DNA of 64,000 nucleotides from Pseudomonas sp. Leaf58 (lineage in GTDB: Bacteria; Pseudomonadota; Gammaproteobacteria; Pseudomonadales; Pseudomonadaceae), in NCBI RefSeq assembly GCF_003627215.1, contig NZ_CP032677.1, forward strand, positions 811,501 through 875,500, given 5' to 3'. The position numbers and the translations under genes are program-made. The notes beneath the pieces were generated by a model. The model saw only the letters and a list, made by a program, of their open reading frames with translations. It was not told where the DNA came from and ran no database searches. Below, in pieces: positions 16,971-28,667 of the stretch. How positions within the stretch are numbered: position 1 is the stretch's first letter; each line of letters starts with the position of its first letter.

Positions 16971-17555
16971 TCAGGCCTTCTGGCTGTGCAGCTCGCGCAT
17001 CGCCTTGGCGAAGTCGCCGGCAAGCACGTCCGGCAGCACGCCGAGGGCAAAATCGATGCTGGCGTCGAGCTTCTCCTGCTCGGCGCGCGGCGCGCGGCCC
17101 AGGACGAAGTTGGAGACCAGTTTGGCGTCGCCCGGGTGGCCGATGCCAAGCCGCAGGCGGTGGAAGTCGTTCTGGTTACCGAGCTGCGCGATGATGTCGC
17201 GCAGGCCGTTGTGCCCACCATGGCCGCCGCCGCGCTTGAGCTTGGCAACGCCGGGAGGTAGGTCGAGTTCGTCGTGTGCCACCAGGATCGCTTCCGGCTT
17301 GATGCGGAAGAAATTGGCCAAGGCCGCCACGGACTGGCCGCTGCGGTTCATGTAGGTGGTGGGGATCAACAAACGAACGTCGTTGCCCTGATGGCTGAAT
17401 TTAGCCGTCAGGCCGAAATACTTTTTGTCAGCGGTTAGCGAAACACGCTGGGCGCTGGCAATGCGTTCAACGAAAAGAGCCCCTGCGTTATGCCGGGTCT
17501 GTTCGTATTCGGGGCCGGGGTTACCCAGGCCAACGATCAACTGGATGGCGGTCAC
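16971..17555 (-). CDS. pth: Peptidyl-tRNA hydrolase
   Basis: 194 aa from the GTG at 17555 ([25 protein letters not shown]). AAGGAAG lies upstream, and the length fits the family better than an ATG at 17588, which adds 11 non-conserved residues and has no ribosome site. The catalytic His is in TRHNAG, and the conserved FMNRSG-like block reads YMNRSGQS. The enzyme releases peptides from dropped-off peptidyl-tRNA in the cytoplasm. It lies between rplY and ychF, a common arrangement. Confidence 0.97.
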   Translation of the reverse strand: MTAIQLIVGLGNPGPEYEQTRHNAGALFVERIASAQRVSLTADKKYFGLTAKFSHQGNDVRLLIPTTYMNRSGQSVAALANFFRIKPEAILVAHDELDLPPGVAKLKRGGGHGGHNGLRDIIAQLGNQNDFHRLRLGIGHPGDAKLVSNFVLGRAPRAEQEKLDASIDFALGVLPDVLAGDFAKAMRELHSQKA

Positions 17556-17634
17556 GTCAGGGGCTCTTCCTTGGAGTTGGTGGGTCACAGTGCGCGCGGC
17601 ACTGTAACCCGATCAACGCCGGCGTGCGAGTGGA

Positions 17635-18228
17635 TTACTCGGCAGCGCCTTCTGCTTCTGGAGCAACGCGTGGAGCGTGAACGTTGGCAATAGCTTTGTC
17701 ATCACCGTGGGCCAGAGCTACGAACTCTACGCCTTTCGGAGCTTTCAGGTCCGACAGGTGGATGATGGTGCCGATTTCAGCGTTGGCCAGGTCGACTTCG
17801 ATGAACTCAGGCAGGTCTTTGGCTTCGCAGGAAACTTCGATCTGCGATTCAACGTGCGAGATCTCGCCGCCTTTCTTGACCGGTGCTTCTTCGTTGATGA
17901 AGTGCACTGGAACAACAGCGGTCAGCTTCTGGCCAGCAACGACGCGAACGAAGTCGGCGTGCATGATGAAGCCTTTGGCCGGGTGGCGCTGCATGGCCTT
18001 GACTACGACGTTCTGCTTGGCGCCGTCGACGTTCAGTTCGATAACGTGGCTGTAGGCAGCTTCGTTTTCGAACAGCTTGGCGATTTCCTTGGCCACGATG
18101 GTCAGGGATTGGGCTTCTTTATCACCACCGTAAACTACGGCAGGGATGCTCAGCGCGTGACGCAGGCGGCGGCTCGCACCTTTCCCCAGGTCAGTACGCG
18201 CTTGGGCGTTCAGGATGAAATCAGTCAT
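17635..18228 (-). CDS. rplY: 50S ribosomal protein L25 / general stress protein Ctc
   Basis: 197 aa from the ATG at 18228 with GGAG 8 nt upstream. It has an N-terminal L25 domain ([14 protein letters not shown], 5S rRNA binding) and a C-terminal TL5/CTC beta domain, so it is the long Ctc form rather than the short E. coli L25. The tail is acidic and Ala/Glu-rich. It follows prs after a strong terminator and precedes pth by 79 bases. Confidence 0.97.
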   Translation of the reverse strand: MTDFILNAQARTDLGKGASRRLRHALSIPAVVYGGDKEAQSLTIVAKEIAKLFENEAAYSHVIELNVDGAKQNVVVKAMQRHPAKGFIMHADFVRVVAGQKLTAVVPVHFINEEAPVKKGGEISHVESQIEVSCEAKDLPEFIEVDLANAEIGTIIHLSDLKAPKGVEFVALAHGDDKAIANVHAPRVAPEAEGAAE

Positions 18229-18288
18229 TTTGTTTCTCCAAAATAGCCTCCCGAAAGGCGTTTGCGACCAGCGCCAGACGGGGATGGC

Positions 18289-18324
18289 AAAAAAGCCCCG
18301 CCCCAACATAGGTTGGGGCGGGGC
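18289..18324 (-). terminator. Rho-independent terminator of prs
   Basis: A 13-bp perfect stem (GCCCCGCCCCAAC / GTTGGGGCGGGGC, loop of 4) is followed by a T-run on the minus strand (A-run 18289-18294 on the + strand). It lies 25 bases after the prs stop. Confidence 0.93.
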
Positions 18325-18348
18325 GCTTCACATCAACACGTGGTCCGC

Positions 18349-19290
18349 TTAGCGGAACATCGCACTGATCGATTCTTCGTTGCTGATACGGCGAACCGCT
18401 TCAGCGACAACCGGTGCAATATCCAACTGGCGGATACGGTCACAGGCTTGAGCAGCGGCGGACAGCGGAACGGTGTTGGTCACCACCAGCTCGTCCAGTA
18501 CCGACTTCTCGATGTTCTCGATCGCGCGGCCCGACAGGACAGGGTGCGTGCAGTAGGCGTAAACCTTGGCAGCACCATGTTCTTTCAGGGCTTTGGCCGC
18601 GTGGCACAGGGTGCCAGCGGTGTCGACCATGTCGTCTACCAGGATGCAAGTGCGCCCTTCGACGTCGCCGATGATGTGCATAACCTCGGAGTGGTTAGCC
18701 TTTTCGCGGCGTTTGTCGATGATACCCAGGTCGACGCCCAGGGACTTGGCGACAGCGCGTGCACGCACAACGCCACCGATGTCCGGGGAGACGATCATCA
18801 GGTTCTCGAAACGCTGGTCTTCGATGTCGTCAACCAGTACGGGCGAGCCGTAGATGTTGTCGACGGGGATATCGAAGAAGCCTTGGATCTGGTCTGCGTG
18901 CAGGTCGACGGTGAGAACACGGTCGATACCTACGACAGTGAGCATGTCAGCAACCACTTTGGCGCTGATGGCTACACGTGCCGAACGCGGACGGCGGTCC
19001 TGGCGGGCATATCCGAAGTAAGGAATCACGGCGGTGATTCGGGATGCTGAGGAGCGGCGGAAGGCGTCGGCCATCACTACCAGTTCCATCAGGTTATCGT
19101 TGGTCGGGGCACAGGTCGGCTGAATAATGAAGACGTCTTTACCGCGGACATTTTCATTGATCTCAGTGCTGATTTCGCCGTCGGAGAATTTACCGACAGA
19201 GACGTCACCGAGAGGGATATGCAGCTGACGTACGACACGCCGAGCCAGATCGGGGTTAGCGTTCCCCGTAAAGACCATCATCTTGGACAC
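18349..19290 (-). CDS. prs: Ribose-phosphate pyrophosphokinase
   Basis: 313 aa from the GTG at 19290 ([16 protein letters not shown]), the family's usual length. It makes PRPP from ribose 5-phosphate and ATP for nucleotide, His and Trp synthesis. The PRPP-binding segment is visible as [14 protein letters not shown], and the flexible loop as [12 protein letters not shown]. The tRNA-Gln and ispE lie upstream on the same strand, ending at a strong terminator. Confidence 0.97.
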   Translation of the reverse strand: MSKMMVFTGNANPDLARRVVRQLHIPLGDVSVGKFSDGEISTEINENVRGKDVFIIQPTCAPTNDNLMELVVMADAFRRSSASRITAVIPYFGYARQDRRPRSARVAISAKVVADMLTVVGIDRVLTVDLHADQIQGFFDIPVDNIYGSPVLVDDIEDQRFENLMIVSPDIGGVVRARAVAKSLGVDLGIIDKRREKANHSEVMHIIGDVEGRTCILVDDMVDTAGTLCHAAKALKEHGAAKVYAYCTHPVLSGRAIENIEKSVLDELVVTNTVPLSAAAQACDRIRQLDIAPVVAEAVRRISNEESISAMFR

Positions 19291-19338
19291 GCGCAGTACC
19301 TGAAGGCTGAGGGTATACCTGGATGAGTATAAGGAAAA

Positions 19339-19413
19339 TGGCAGGGGCGGCTGGATTCGAACCAACGCATGGCAGGATCAAAACCTGCTGCCTTACCGCT
19401 TGGCGACGCCCCT
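19339..19413 (-). tRNA. tRNA-Gln (TTG anticodon)
   Basis: 75 nt including an encoded CCA. The acceptor stem AGGGGCG/CGCCCCT, the anticodon stem GCAGG/CCTGC with loop TTTTGAT, and the TPsiC segment GGTTCGAATCC all fold as expected. It lies between ispE and prs. Confidence 0.95.
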
Positions 19414-19433
19414 GTATCTGTTGCTGCGAACGC

Positions 19434-20294
19434 TTATGCGCTCGACTTCTTGACCAGACTTTGCAGCTTGCGATGCAACATCGAAATATTGCTTCCTTTC
19501 GCCACAAACCCTGTTTGGGTCGCTGAAAGAAGGGCCAGAACTTTATCAGCTTCGGCTTTGCTTGGGAAGGCCCCAAACACACAACTTCCAGTTCCGGTTA
19601 GCCGAGCTTCAGTGAATTTACCCAATGAATTCAACGCATTGCGAACTTCTGGGTAATTCTGCTCTACCACCGGTTGGCAGTCATTTCGACTGTTTCCCTC
19701 GGGAACGGGGCGCATCTTAAGGGGCAGTGAATCACGTGTCAACAGCGGATGTGAAAAAATTTCTACTGTGCTGACAGACACTTGCGGCACCAGCACGACA
19801 TACCAAGGTTCGCTTGGGTCGACCGGGGTCAGTTGCTCGCCCACGCCTTGGGCGAACGCGGCGTGGCCGCGCACGAATACCGGCACGTCGGCGCCCAGGC
19901 TCAGGCCCAGTGCGGCCAGGCGGTCTTCGTCCCAGCCCAACTGCCACAGGTGGGCGAGGGCCAGCAAGGTGGTGGCGGCGTCCGAACTGCCGCCGCCGAT
20001 ACCGCCGCCCATGGGCAGCACTTTGGTCAGCCAGATGTCGGCGCCCAATGGCGTGCCGGACAATTCCTGTAGCTTGCGCGCGGCGCGCACGATCAGGTTG
20101 CTGTCGTGAGGCACCGCCTCGATCTCGGTGTGCAGCTTGATCACGCCGTCATCACGCACGGCGAAGCTCAGTTCGTCACCGTGGTCGAGAAACTGAAACA
20201 CCGTTTCCAGTTCGTGATAGCCGTCCGGGCGGCGGCCGATGATGTGTAGCCACAGGTTGAGCTTGGCCGGGGCGGGGAGGGTGAGCGTTTGCAT
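19434..20294 (-). CDS. ispE: 4-diphosphocytidyl-2-C-methyl-D-erythritol kinase
   Basis: 286 aa. GHMP kinase with N-terminal [12 protein letters not shown] and the ATP-binding glycine loop [14 protein letters not shown]. It phosphorylates CDP-methylerythritol in the non-mevalonate isoprenoid pathway. The start lies 3 bases after the lolB stop, so the pair is co-transcribed, and tRNA-Gln follows directly. Confidence 0.97.
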   Translation of the reverse strand: MQTLTLPAPAKLNLWLHIIGRRPDGYHELETVFQFLDHGDELSFAVRDDGVIKLHTEIEAVPHDSNLIVRAARKLQELSGTPLGADIWLTKVLPMGGGIGGGSSDAATTLLALAHLWQLGWDEDRLAALGLSLGADVPVFVRGHAAFAQGVGEQLTPVDPSEPWYVVLVPQVSVSTVEIFSHPLLTRDSLPLKMRPVPEGNSRNDCQPVVEQNYPEVRNALNSLGKFTEARLTGTGSCVFGAFPSKAEADKVLALLSATQTGFVAKGSNISMLHRKLQSLVKKSSA

Positions 20295-20297
20295 GTA

Positions 20298-20915
20298 TCA
20301 GTGCCCCAGCTGGCGCGGCTGCCAGTCCTTGACCACCAGAGTCACGTCGATGTTCTTGCCGTGCAGCTTCAGGCGCTCGGGCAGCCAGTAGCCATTCTGT
20401 TCGGTATAGCTCAGGTATTGCACCTGCCAGCCATCCTGGTCGAGGCTGGCCAGGCGGCTGTCGCTGTCCAGGGTCAGTTTGCTCTTGCTGTCGGGCGCGG
20501 GCAGGCCGCGTACCCACCAGACCAGGTGCGAAACCGGTAGCTGCCAGCCCAGTTGTTCTTCCAGCAGGGCTTCGGGGCTGGCGGCCTCGTAGCGGCCCTG
20601 GTTGGCTACTTCCAGCACCACGCCACCGGGGCGGCCGGTCAAGCGGGCAGCGCCACGGCCCAGCGGGCCAGCCAGGCGAATGTCGTAGTAGTCCTGGCGT
20701 TGCAGCCAGAACAACGTGCCGCTACCCGAGTCGCGCGGGGCACGGATGCCGACTTTGCCGTTGATCTGCCAGCCATCGAGGCTGCTCAGCTGTTCTTTAT
20801 GGGCGCGCCACTGCTGCGGGTCGCCGTGGCCCTGCAGGGCCTCGCGGCTACCGAAGCCGGCACAGCCGGCCAGCAGGGCGATCAGGGTAAAGGTGATGCA
20901 ATGGCGCAGAAACAT
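20298..20915 (-). CDS. lolB: Outer-membrane lipoprotein receptor LolB
   Basis: 205 aa with a lipoprotein signal (lipobox LLAGC, mature Cys-Ala-Gly-Phe). The central [22 protein letters not shown] region is typical of LolB, which takes lipoproteins from LolA and inserts them in the outer membrane. It lies 4 bases from the TPR lipoprotein upstream and is coupled to ispE downstream. Confidence 0.95.
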   Translation of the reverse strand: MFLRHCITFTLIALLAGCAGFGSREALQGHGDPQQWRAHKEQLSSLDGWQINGKVGIRAPRDSGSGTLFWLQRQDYYDIRLAGPLGRGAARLTGRPGGVVLEVANQGRYEAASPEALLEEQLGWQLPVSHLVWWVRGLPAPDSKSKLTLDSDSRLASLDQDGWQVQYLSYTEQNGYWLPERLKLHGKNIDVTLVVKDWQPRQLGH

Positions 20916-20919
20916 AACG

Positions 20920-22641
20920 TTAAAGGGTCTCGGATCCGGTCAGGCGCAGGAGGGTCTTGCGCAGGATGGCGCTGTCGGCCTGGGCTTCGAAGCCTTTGGC
21001 CCAGATTCGGCGGGCTTCGCGACGCTTGCCGTTGGCCCACAGCACTTCGCCCAGGTGGGCGGCCACTTCGTGGTCGGGGAAGCTGGCGAAGGCGCGGCGC
21101 AGGTAGGTTTCAGCCTCGTCGAGGTTGCCCAGGCGGTAGTTGACCCAACCCAGGCTGTCGAGCACCGCCGGGTCATCTGGGGTCAGCTGGTGGGCCTTGT
21201 CGATCAGCGCCTTGGCTTCGCTGTAGCGGGTGGTGCGGTCGGCCAGGGTGTAGCCCAGGGCGTTCAGGGCCATGGCGTTTTCCGGCTCGCGGGCGATGAT
21301 GGCGCGCAGGTCCTTTTCCATCTGCGGCAGGTCGTCCCGCTTTTCGGCCAGCATGGCGCGGGTGTACAGCAGGTTGAGGTCGTCCGGGTAGCGCTGGATG
21401 GCTTGCTGCAGCACCTGGCCGGCCTGGGCGTCCTTGTTGTTGTTGCTGTAGCTTTCCGATTCGATCAGGAACAGCTGAATGGCATAGTCCGGCTGGGCTT
21501 CGCGGGCATCGGCGAGCAGGCGTGAGGCCTCGGTGCCACGGCCGTTGGCAATCAAGATGTCGGCCTGACGCAGTTGTGCTGGCAGGTAATCGGGGCCTGG
21601 GCCGACCAGGGCGTACTCACGCAGGGCGCCGGCGGGGTCGTGGCGCTCCTCGCGGATGCGGCCCAGGTTCAAGTGCGCGGCGTCGACGTTGCTGTCGCGC
21701 TCGACCAGTTCTTCCAGGTAGCCCTCGGCTTCGTCCCAGTCTTTGTTTTCCAGGCAAATCAGGGCCAGCGAGTAGCGCAGTTCGTCGTCGTCGGGGTATT
21801 GCTGGACCAAACTGAGGAACTCGCCCTTGGCATCGGCGATGCGGTCCTGTTCGACCAGGGTGCGCGCGTAGGTCAGGCGCAGGCGCTTGTCGTCGGGGTT
21901 GTCGCGGATTGCCCCGCGCAGCAATGGCAGGGCCTCCGAGCCGCGGTCCAGGGCTTGCAACAAGCGGGCGCGCAGCAGGATGGGGGCGATTTCGCCGTTT
22001 TGCGGCGGGTGCGACTCGAGCAGGTTCAGGGCTTCTTCGGCCTTGCCGTCCTGATTCAGCAGCAGGGCCTTGCCGAACACCAGCTGGCTATTGTTCGGGT
22101 ACTTCACCAACAGGCGCTCGAAGCTTTGCAACAGGCCGTCGCGAGTGCTTTGGTCGGTTTCTGCGGCGGACAGGGCGAGGAAGTCGAAATGGGTGTCACC
22201 CTGGCCCTGCAAGACCTTTTCCATGTACGCCATGGAGTCATCATAACGGCCGGCACGGGCCAGCTGGATGGCGGCGGCGCGCTGAGCGTCGAGGTTTTGC
22301 GGGTCGTTGCGGGCCCAGACCAGTGCGTTGTCCAGCGCAGGTTCGTCGGCGCCGAGGTATTCGGCGATGCGGTAGGCGCGTTCGGAAACGGCCGGGTCCT
22401 GGGTTTTTGCGGCTTGGTCGGTGTAGTTGGCCAGGGCGATGTCGAAGCGGTTGCGCTGGCCGGCCAGCTCTGCCACCAGCAGGCTATAGAGTGTGTCCTG
22501 TTTGAACGAGCCATACACCACGGGCGTTTCCGCCTCGCCCTTGCCGGCCTCGGCGGTGGGGGGCTCGGCCTTTTGCGGGGCCAGGCTTTGGCAGCCCTGG
22601 AGCAGGGCGAAGGCAAGCAGCAATGCGTATGGTTTGTTCAT
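20920..22641 (-). CDS. TPR-repeat outer-membrane-type lipoprotein
   Basis: 573 aa from the ATG at 22641, chosen because it begins [17 protein letters not shown], a clear lipoprotein signal; an ATG at 22680 adds 13 residues before it. The mature protein is a long array of tetratricopeptide repeats, for example near residues 130-260 and 330-560, ending in repeats with [11 protein letters not shown] and [13 protein letters not shown]. It probably acts as an envelope scaffold. It precedes lolB by 4 bases, which suggests envelope biogenesis, but no partner is visible. Confidence 0.9.
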   Translation of the reverse strand: MNKPYALLLAFALLQGCQSLAPQKAEPPTAEAGKGEAETPVVYGSFKQDTLYSLLVAELAGQRNRFDIALANYTDQAAKTQDPAVSERAYRIAEYLGADEPALDNALVWARNDPQNLDAQRAAAIQLARAGRYDDSMAYMEKVLQGQGDTHFDFLALSAAETDQSTRDGLLQSFERLLVKYPNNSQLVFGKALLLNQDGKAEEALNLLESHPPQNGEIAPILLRARLLQALDRGSEALPLLRGAIRDNPDDKRLRLTYARTLVEQDRIADAKGEFLSLVQQYPDDDELRYSLALICLENKDWDEAEGYLEELVERDSNVDAAHLNLGRIREERHDPAGALREYALVGPGPDYLPAQLRQADILIANGRGTEASRLLADAREAQPDYAIQLFLIESESYSNNNKDAQAGQVLQQAIQRYPDDLNLLYTRAMLAEKRDDLPQMEKDLRAIIAREPENAMALNALGYTLADRTTRYSEAKALIDKAHQLTPDDPAVLDSLGWVNYRLGNLDEAETYLRRAFASFPDHEVAAHLGEVLWANGKRREARRIWAKGFEAQADSAILRKTLLRLTGSETL

Positions 22642-22828
22642 AAGAAGGCTTATTGGAGGACTCACCGGCGGTCGGAGCATGATGACACAAGCGCGGGGGC
22701 AAACCCACCTGTGCTGTGGCTGGTTAAGTGCGACCTTTGAGGGGGGCGAGGGTTCCCGAATGGGGGCTGTGCTGGGTGTTTGGCTTGGCGGGGTGTGGGC
22801 TGTGCCAGGTGTTTGGCTTGGCAGGTGT

Positions 22829-23073
22829 GGCGCCTATGAGATCGAGCGCCGCCCGCGCGGCGCTTCGCGGGGCAAGCCCGCTCCCACGTTTGTTTCGGGC
22901 CAGTATTGCCTGTGCCAGACGCGCGCGACCGCCTTGTTTGTACGACGTGATAGCGAGGTATGCGCCAAGGCGTTCGCGCGCAAATCCCACAGGAATGACT
23001 GGCCCGAAACAAACGTGGGAGCGGGCTTGCCCCGCGAAGCGCCGCGCGGGCGGCGCTCGATCTCATAAGCGCC
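22829..23073. repeat. 76-bp nearly perfect inverted repeat around a 93-base spacer
   Basis: The arms 22829-22904 and 22998-23073 are complementary except for one position (22834/23068). Each arm contains a GATCGAGCGCCGCCCGCGCGG block and a REP core (GGGGCAAGCCCGCTCCCACG). The spacer has no recognisable gene. It is probably a paired-REP (BIME-like) mobile unit between the divergent TPR lipoprotein and hemA genes. Confidence 0.85.
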
Positions 23074-23075
23074 GC

Positions 23076-23173
23076 AACTCTATCGGCATACACCTTCGGG
23101 CTCCCTCAAATCTTATCGGCATACACTTTCTGCCTCCCCGAACTCCATCGCCATACACCTTCCTACTATCACC
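23076..23173. repeat. Three tandem 33-bp direct repeats upstream of hemA
   Basis: Units begin at 23076, 23109 and 23141 and share AACTCTATCGGCATACACCTTC with a few changes, followed by a variable CT-rich tail. They end about 80 bases before the hemA start and could be repeated regulator sites or decayed repeats. In the 610-base gap 22642-23251 I see only these repeats and the large inverted repeat. Confidence 0.75.
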
Positions 23174-23251
23174 CCAATAGCGAACGGTGGTTGTTCTAAT
23201 ACCTGCGAAAGAGGACAATTATCGGCTTCCCGTCACAACCAGCGACCTTGC

Positions 23252-24525
23252 ATGGCCTTTCTTGCACTTGGTATCAACCATAAGACTGCCTCGGTAGACG
23301 TACGCGAGCGCGTGGCGTTTACCCCAGAGCAGCTGGTAGACGCCCTGCAGCAGCTCTGCCGACTGACATCCAGCCGCGAAGCGGCGATCCTGTCGACCTG
23401 CAACCGTAGCGAGCTCTATATAGAGCAGGACCACCTGTCCGCCGATGCGGTGCTGCAATGGCTAGCCGACTACCACCGCCTCAGCCTGGACGAGCTGCGC
23501 GCCAGCGCCTACGTCCACGAAGAACACGACGCGGTGAAGCACATGATGCGCGTGGCCTCGGGCCTGGACTCGCTGGTGCTCGGTGAGCCGCAAATCCTCG
23601 GCCAAATGAAGTCGGCCTACGCCGTGGCGCGCGAGGCCGGTACCGTCGGGCCATTGCTCGGGCGCCTGTTCCAGGCCACTTTCAGCGCCGCCAAGCAGGT
23701 ACGCACCGACACCGCCATTGGCGAAAACCCGGTGTCGGTGGCGTTTGCCGCCGTCAGCCTGGCCAAACAGATCTTCGCCGACCTGGGCCGCAGCCAGGCC
23801 CTGCTGATCGGCGCCGGCGAAACCATCACCCTGGTCGCCCGTCACCTGCACGAGCAGGGCGTACGGCGCATCGTCGTGGCTAACCGTACCCTGGAGCGGG
23901 CCAGTATCCTGGCCGAGCAGTTCGGCGCCCACGCCGTGCTGCTGGCCGATATCCCCCAGGAACTGGCCAACAGCGACATCGTCATCAGCTCCACCGCCAG
24001 CCAACTGCCAATCCTTGGCAAGGGCGCGGTCGAAAGCGCGCTGAAGCAGCGCCGGCACAAGCCGATCTTCATGGTCGACATCGCCGTACCGCGCGATATC
24101 GAACCTGAAGTGGGCGAGCTGGACGACGTCTACCTGTACACCGTCGACGACCTGCACGACGTGGTGGCAGAAAACCTCAAGAGCCGCCAGGGCGCGGCCC
24201 AAGCCGCCGAAGAGCTGGTCGCGGTGGGTGCCGAAGACTTCATGCTGCGCCTGCGCGAGCTGGCCGCAGTGGATGTGCTCAGGGCCTATCGCCAGCAAAG
24301 CGAGCGCCTGCGCGACGAAGAACTGCAAAAGGCCCAGCGCCTGCTGGCCAACGGCGGCAACCCCGAAGACGTATTGGCCCAACTGGCCCGCGGGCTGACC
24401 AACAAACTTCTGCATGCGCCCAGCGTGCAACTGAAAAGGCTCTCGGCCGAGGGCCGCCTTGATGCGCTGGCCATGGCCCAGGAACTCTTTGCCCTCAACG
24501 AGGGCTCGACGGACAAATCCCCGCA

Positions 24526-24529
<4 letters not shown>
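23252..24529 (+). CDS. hemA: Glutamyl-tRNA reductase
   Basis: 425 aa. N-terminal [13 protein letters not shown] and the catalytic Cys in [11 protein letters not shown] are diagnostic, and the NADPH domain shows [16 protein letters not shown]. It reduces Glu-tRNA to glutamate-1-semialdehyde, the first committed step of tetrapyrrole synthesis. There is no good ribosome site just before the ATG, so translation may be weak or controlled. It heads an operon in which prfA overlaps its stop by 4 nt. Confidence 0.97.
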
Positions 24530-25607
<1,078 letters not shown>

Positions 25608-25608
<1 letters not shown>

Positions 25609-26438
25609 TGACCATCATCGCCAGCCTGCTGCGCAATGCGCAGCTGCCAGAATCGCCCACCGAGCGATTGGATGCCGAACTGCTGTTGGCCGCGGCCATC
25701 GGCAAGTCGCGCAGCTACCTGCACACCTGGCCCGAGCGTATTGTCAGCAGCGAAGATGCCGAGACTTATGCCGGTTACCTGCAGCGCCGCCGTGCTGGTG
25801 AGCCGGTTGCCTACATCCTCGGGCAGCAGGGTTTCTGGAAGATCGACCTGGAAGTGGCGCCGCATACCCTGATCCCGCGGCCAGATACTGAGCTGCTGGT
25901 TGAGGCCGCCCTTGAGCTGCAACCCGCCTCGCCGGCCAAGGTGCTTGACCTGGGCACGGGCACCGGCGCCATCGCTTTGGCCTTGGCCGGCGATCGCCCA
26001 GCCTGGCAGGTGACGGCGGTTGACCGGGTGGAAGAGGCCGCGGCCCTGGCCGAGCGCAACCGCCAGCGCCTGGGCCTGGCAAATGCCCAGGTACGGGTTA
26101 GCCACTGGTTCGACAGCCTGGCCGGCGAGCGTTTCGACCTGATTGTCAGCAACCCGCCCTACATCGCTGCTGCAGACCCGCACCTGGTCGCCGGCGATGT
26201 GCGCTTCGAGCCCAGCAGCGCGCTGGTGGCCGGTGCTGACGGGCTGGACGACTTACGCGTGATTGCTGCTCAGGCCCCCGCGCACCTGCTGCCAGGTGGC
26301 TGGTTGCTGCTGGAACATGGCTACGATCAGGCAGCGGCGGTACGCGCCTTGCTGGCTGAACAAGGCTTCATCGAGGTCGCCAGCCGCACGGACCTGGGCG
26401 GCCATGAACGCATTACCCTGGGGCGCCTGCCATGCTGA
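25608..26438 (+). CDS. prmC: Release factor glutamine methyltransferase
   Basis: 276 aa. SAM-binding segment VLDLGTGTGAIALAL and the catalytic NPPY motif (SNPPYIAAADPH). It N5-methylates the GGQ glutamine of release factors. The start shares one base with the prfA stop, so the two are translationally coupled. Confidence 0.97.
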
Positions 26439-27187
26439 GTGATCAGGAACTGCTGCGTTACAGCCGGCAGGTATTGCTGGCCCAAATCGATATCGACGGC
26501 CAGCTGCGGCTCAAGCAGAGCAAGGCGCTGATCGTCGGCCTCGGTGGCCTTGGCTCGCCAGTCGCCTTATACCTGGCCGCCGCCGGTGTGGGTGAACTGC
26601 ACCTGGCGGATTTCGACACTGTCGACCTGACCAACCTGCAACGCCAAGTGATCCACGACAGTGCTAGCGTCGGCATGAGCAAAGTCGATTCGGCCTTGCT
26701 GCGCTTGCAGGCGATCAACCCGGAAATCAACTTGGTCGCCCATCGGCAAGCACTGGACGAGGACTCGTTGGCCGCTGCGGTGGCGGCAGTCGACCTGGTG
26801 CTGGACTGCTCCGACAACTTCGGCACCCGCGAGGCGGTCAACGCGGCCTGTGTCGCGGCTGGCAAGCCACTGGTAAGTGGTGCGGCGATCCGCCTGGAAG
26901 GCCAGCTGTCGGTGTTCGACCCGCGGCGCGACTACAGCCCGTGCTACCACTGCTTGTACGGCCATGGCAGCGAAGCCGAACTGACCTGCAGTGAAGCCGG
27001 GGTGATTGGCCCGCTGGTGGGCCTGGTGGGCAGCCTGCAAGCCTTGGAGGCGATGAAACTGCTGGCCGGGTTTGGTGAGCCGTTGGTCGGGCGCCTGTTG
27101 TTGATCGATGCCCTCGGTACGCGCATCCGCGAATTGCGGGTCAAGCGCGACCCGGCATGCGCCGTCTGTGGCAAGCGTGATGGCTGA
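26432..27187 (+). CDS. moeB: MoeB/ThiF-type adenylyltransferase
   Basis: 251 aa of the E1-like family. The nucleotide-binding motif is [19 protein letters not shown], followed by the LTNLQRQ segment. Two Cys pairs (CYHC and CAVC) form the usual zinc site. It adenylates the C-terminal Gly of a small sulfur carrier (MoaD, possibly ThiS). It overlaps prmC by 7 nt and murI by 8 nt. Confidence 0.93.
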   Translation: MLSDQELLRYSRQVLLAQIDIDGQLRLKQSKALIVGLGGLGSPVALYLAAAGVGELHLADFDTVDLTNLQRQVIHDSASVGMSKVDSALLRLQAINPEINLVAHRQALDEDSLAAAVAAVDLVLDCSDNFGTREAVNAACVAAGKPLVSGAAIRLEGQLSVFDPRRDYSPCYHCLYGHGSEAELTCSEAGVIGPLVGLVGSLQALEAMKLLAGFGEPLVGRLLLIDALGTRIRELRVKRDPACAVCGKRDG

Positions 27188-27977
27188 GCGCGCAGCGCCG
27201 GTTGGCGTCATGGACTCGGGGGTCGGCGGCTTGTCGGTGCTCGCCGAAATACAGCGCCTGCTGCCCAACGAGACGCTGCTGTATGTGGCCGATTGCGGCC
27301 ACATACCCTACGGCGAGAAGTCGCCGGACTATATCCGTGAGCGTCTAAGGCGCATTGCTGCGTTCTTCCATGAACAGGGCGCCAAGGCCATGGTGCTGGC
27401 CTGCAATACTGCCACGGTGGCTGCGGCGGCCGACTTGCGCGAGTTGTATCCAAGCTGGCCGCTGGTGGGCATGGAGCCCGCGGTAAAGCCCGCGGCGGCC
27501 GCCACGCGCTCGGGCGTGGTCGGTGTGCTGGCTACTACCGGTACCCTGCAAAGCGCCAAATTCGCTGCTTTGCTCGACCGCTTCGCCAACGATGTGCAGG
27601 TGATTACCCGGCCCTGCCCAGGGCTGGTCGAGCTAATCGAGGCCGGTGACCTGGGCAGCCCGGCGCTGCGCCAACTGCTGTTGGGCTACGTGCAGCCGTT
27701 GCTGGCGGCGGGTTGCGACACGCTGATCCTCGGCTGCACCCATTACCCCTTCCTGCGTCCGTTGTTGGCCGACATGATGCCTGCCGACGTGGCCATTATC
27801 GACACCGGTGCCGCGGTGGCGCGCCAACTGCAGCGGCTGCTGGGCGCGCATGACTTGTTGGCCGATGGGCCGGCAGCGGATACCCGTTTCTGGACCAGTG
27901 GCGACCCGCAATTAATGAGAAAAATCCTACCTTTGCTGTGGCATAAGTCCGACAGTGTGCAAAGCTTTTCATTGTGA
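27180..27977 (+). CDS. murI: Glutamate racemase
   Basis: 265 aa from the ATG at 27180; the longer frame from 27108 lies inside moeB and was rejected. The two catalytic cysteines sit in ACNTATVAA and LGCTHYPFL, and the substrate-binding DSGVGGLSV motif is at the N-terminus. It makes D-glutamate for peptidoglycan. Last gene of the hemA-prfA-prmC-moeB-murI operon. Confidence 0.97.
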   Translation: MAERAAPVGVMDSGVGGLSVLAEIQRLLPNETLLYVADCGHIPYGEKSPDYIRERLRRIAAFFHEQGAKAMVLACNTATVAAAADLRELYPSWPLVGMEPAVKPAAAATRSGVVGVLATTGTLQSAKFAALLDRFANDVQVITRPCPGLVELIEAGDLGSPALRQLLLGYVQPLLAAGCDTLILGCTHYPFLRPLLADMMPADVAIIDTGAAVARQLQRLLGAHDLLADGPAADTRFWTSGDPQLMRKILPLLWHKSDSVQSFSL

Positions 27978-28078
27978 AAAAACCGTGAAAAGCAGCTGAA
28001 CTATCGCATCGTTGCCGTTTTCTACCGCTTTGCCTGAGATAAGGCGGACACTAATAACAGCAAAGAAGGATGTTGCTC

Positions 28079-28597
28079 ATGAAGAAGCTGCTCGGCTTGG
28101 CGGCGGTTGCTGCCTTAACCCTGGGGCAAGCGCTGTCGGCACAGGCTGCCGACGTTTCGTTTTCGGTGGGGCAGACCGGTGAGTCGACCATGGTCTACCG
28201 GCTGGGGCTGCAATCGAACTGGGACGCAAGCTGGTGGCAGACCAGCGTGGGTCGCCTGACGGGGTACTGGGATGGGGCCTACAGCTACTGGGATGGGGAC
28301 AAAACTGCCAGTAACCACAGCCTGTCGTTTGCGCCGGTGTTCGTCTATGAGTTTGCCGGGCAGTCAGTGAAGCCTTACATCGAGGCGGGGATCGGCGTGG
28401 CGGCGTTCTCCAGCACCGAACTGAAAGACAACGAGCTGGGCTCGGCGTTCCAGTTCGAGGACCGCATCGGCTTTGGTTTGCGCTTTGCCGGTGGGCATGA
28501 AATTGGCGTACGGGCGATTCATTATTCCAACGCGGGGATCAAGCAGCCCAACGATGGGGTGGAAAGCTACAGCCTGCATTACCGCATGGCGCTTTGA
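28079..28597 (+). CDS. pagL: PagL-like lipid A 3-O-deacylase
   Basis: 172 aa from the ATG at 28079, which has AAGGA 8 nt upstream; an ATG at 28070 overlaps that site and is less likely. Signal peptide to about residue 22 (ALSAQA). The rest is an outer-membrane beta-barrel pattern with alternating aromatic strands. HYSNAGI near the end holds the catalytic His and Ser, and a Glu follows in DGVESYSL, matching the His-Ser-Glu triad of PagL. It removes the 3-position acyl chain of lipid A. Confidence 0.88.
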   Translation: MKKLLGLAAVAALTLGQALSAQAADVSFSVGQTGESTMVYRLGLQSNWDASWWQTSVGRLTGYWDGAYSYWDGDKTASNHSLSFAPVFVYEFAGQSVKPYIEAGIGVAAFSSTELKDNELGSAFQFEDRIGFGLRFAGGHEIGVRAIHYSNAGIKQPNDGVESYSLHYRMAL

Positions 28598-28616
28598 GCC
28601 AGCCGCACAGGCAATT

Positions 28617-28657
28617 TACCCCTGTAGGCGCGACACCCGTCCGCTCCTACAGGGGGT
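28617..28657. repeat. REP-like palindrome
   Basis: TACCCCTGTAGG pairs with CCTACAGGGGGTA (one extra G) around a GCGACACCCGTCCGC core. It lies between the convergent pagL and SDR genes and may serve as a shared transcript end. Confidence 0.6.
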
Positions 28658-28667
28658 AGCGCCCTTT

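Noticed and set aside
19339..19413. tRNA-Gln as attachment site for the island
   Set aside because: The island lies 3.5 kb away and its duplicated sequence matches the ychF end, not the tRNA.
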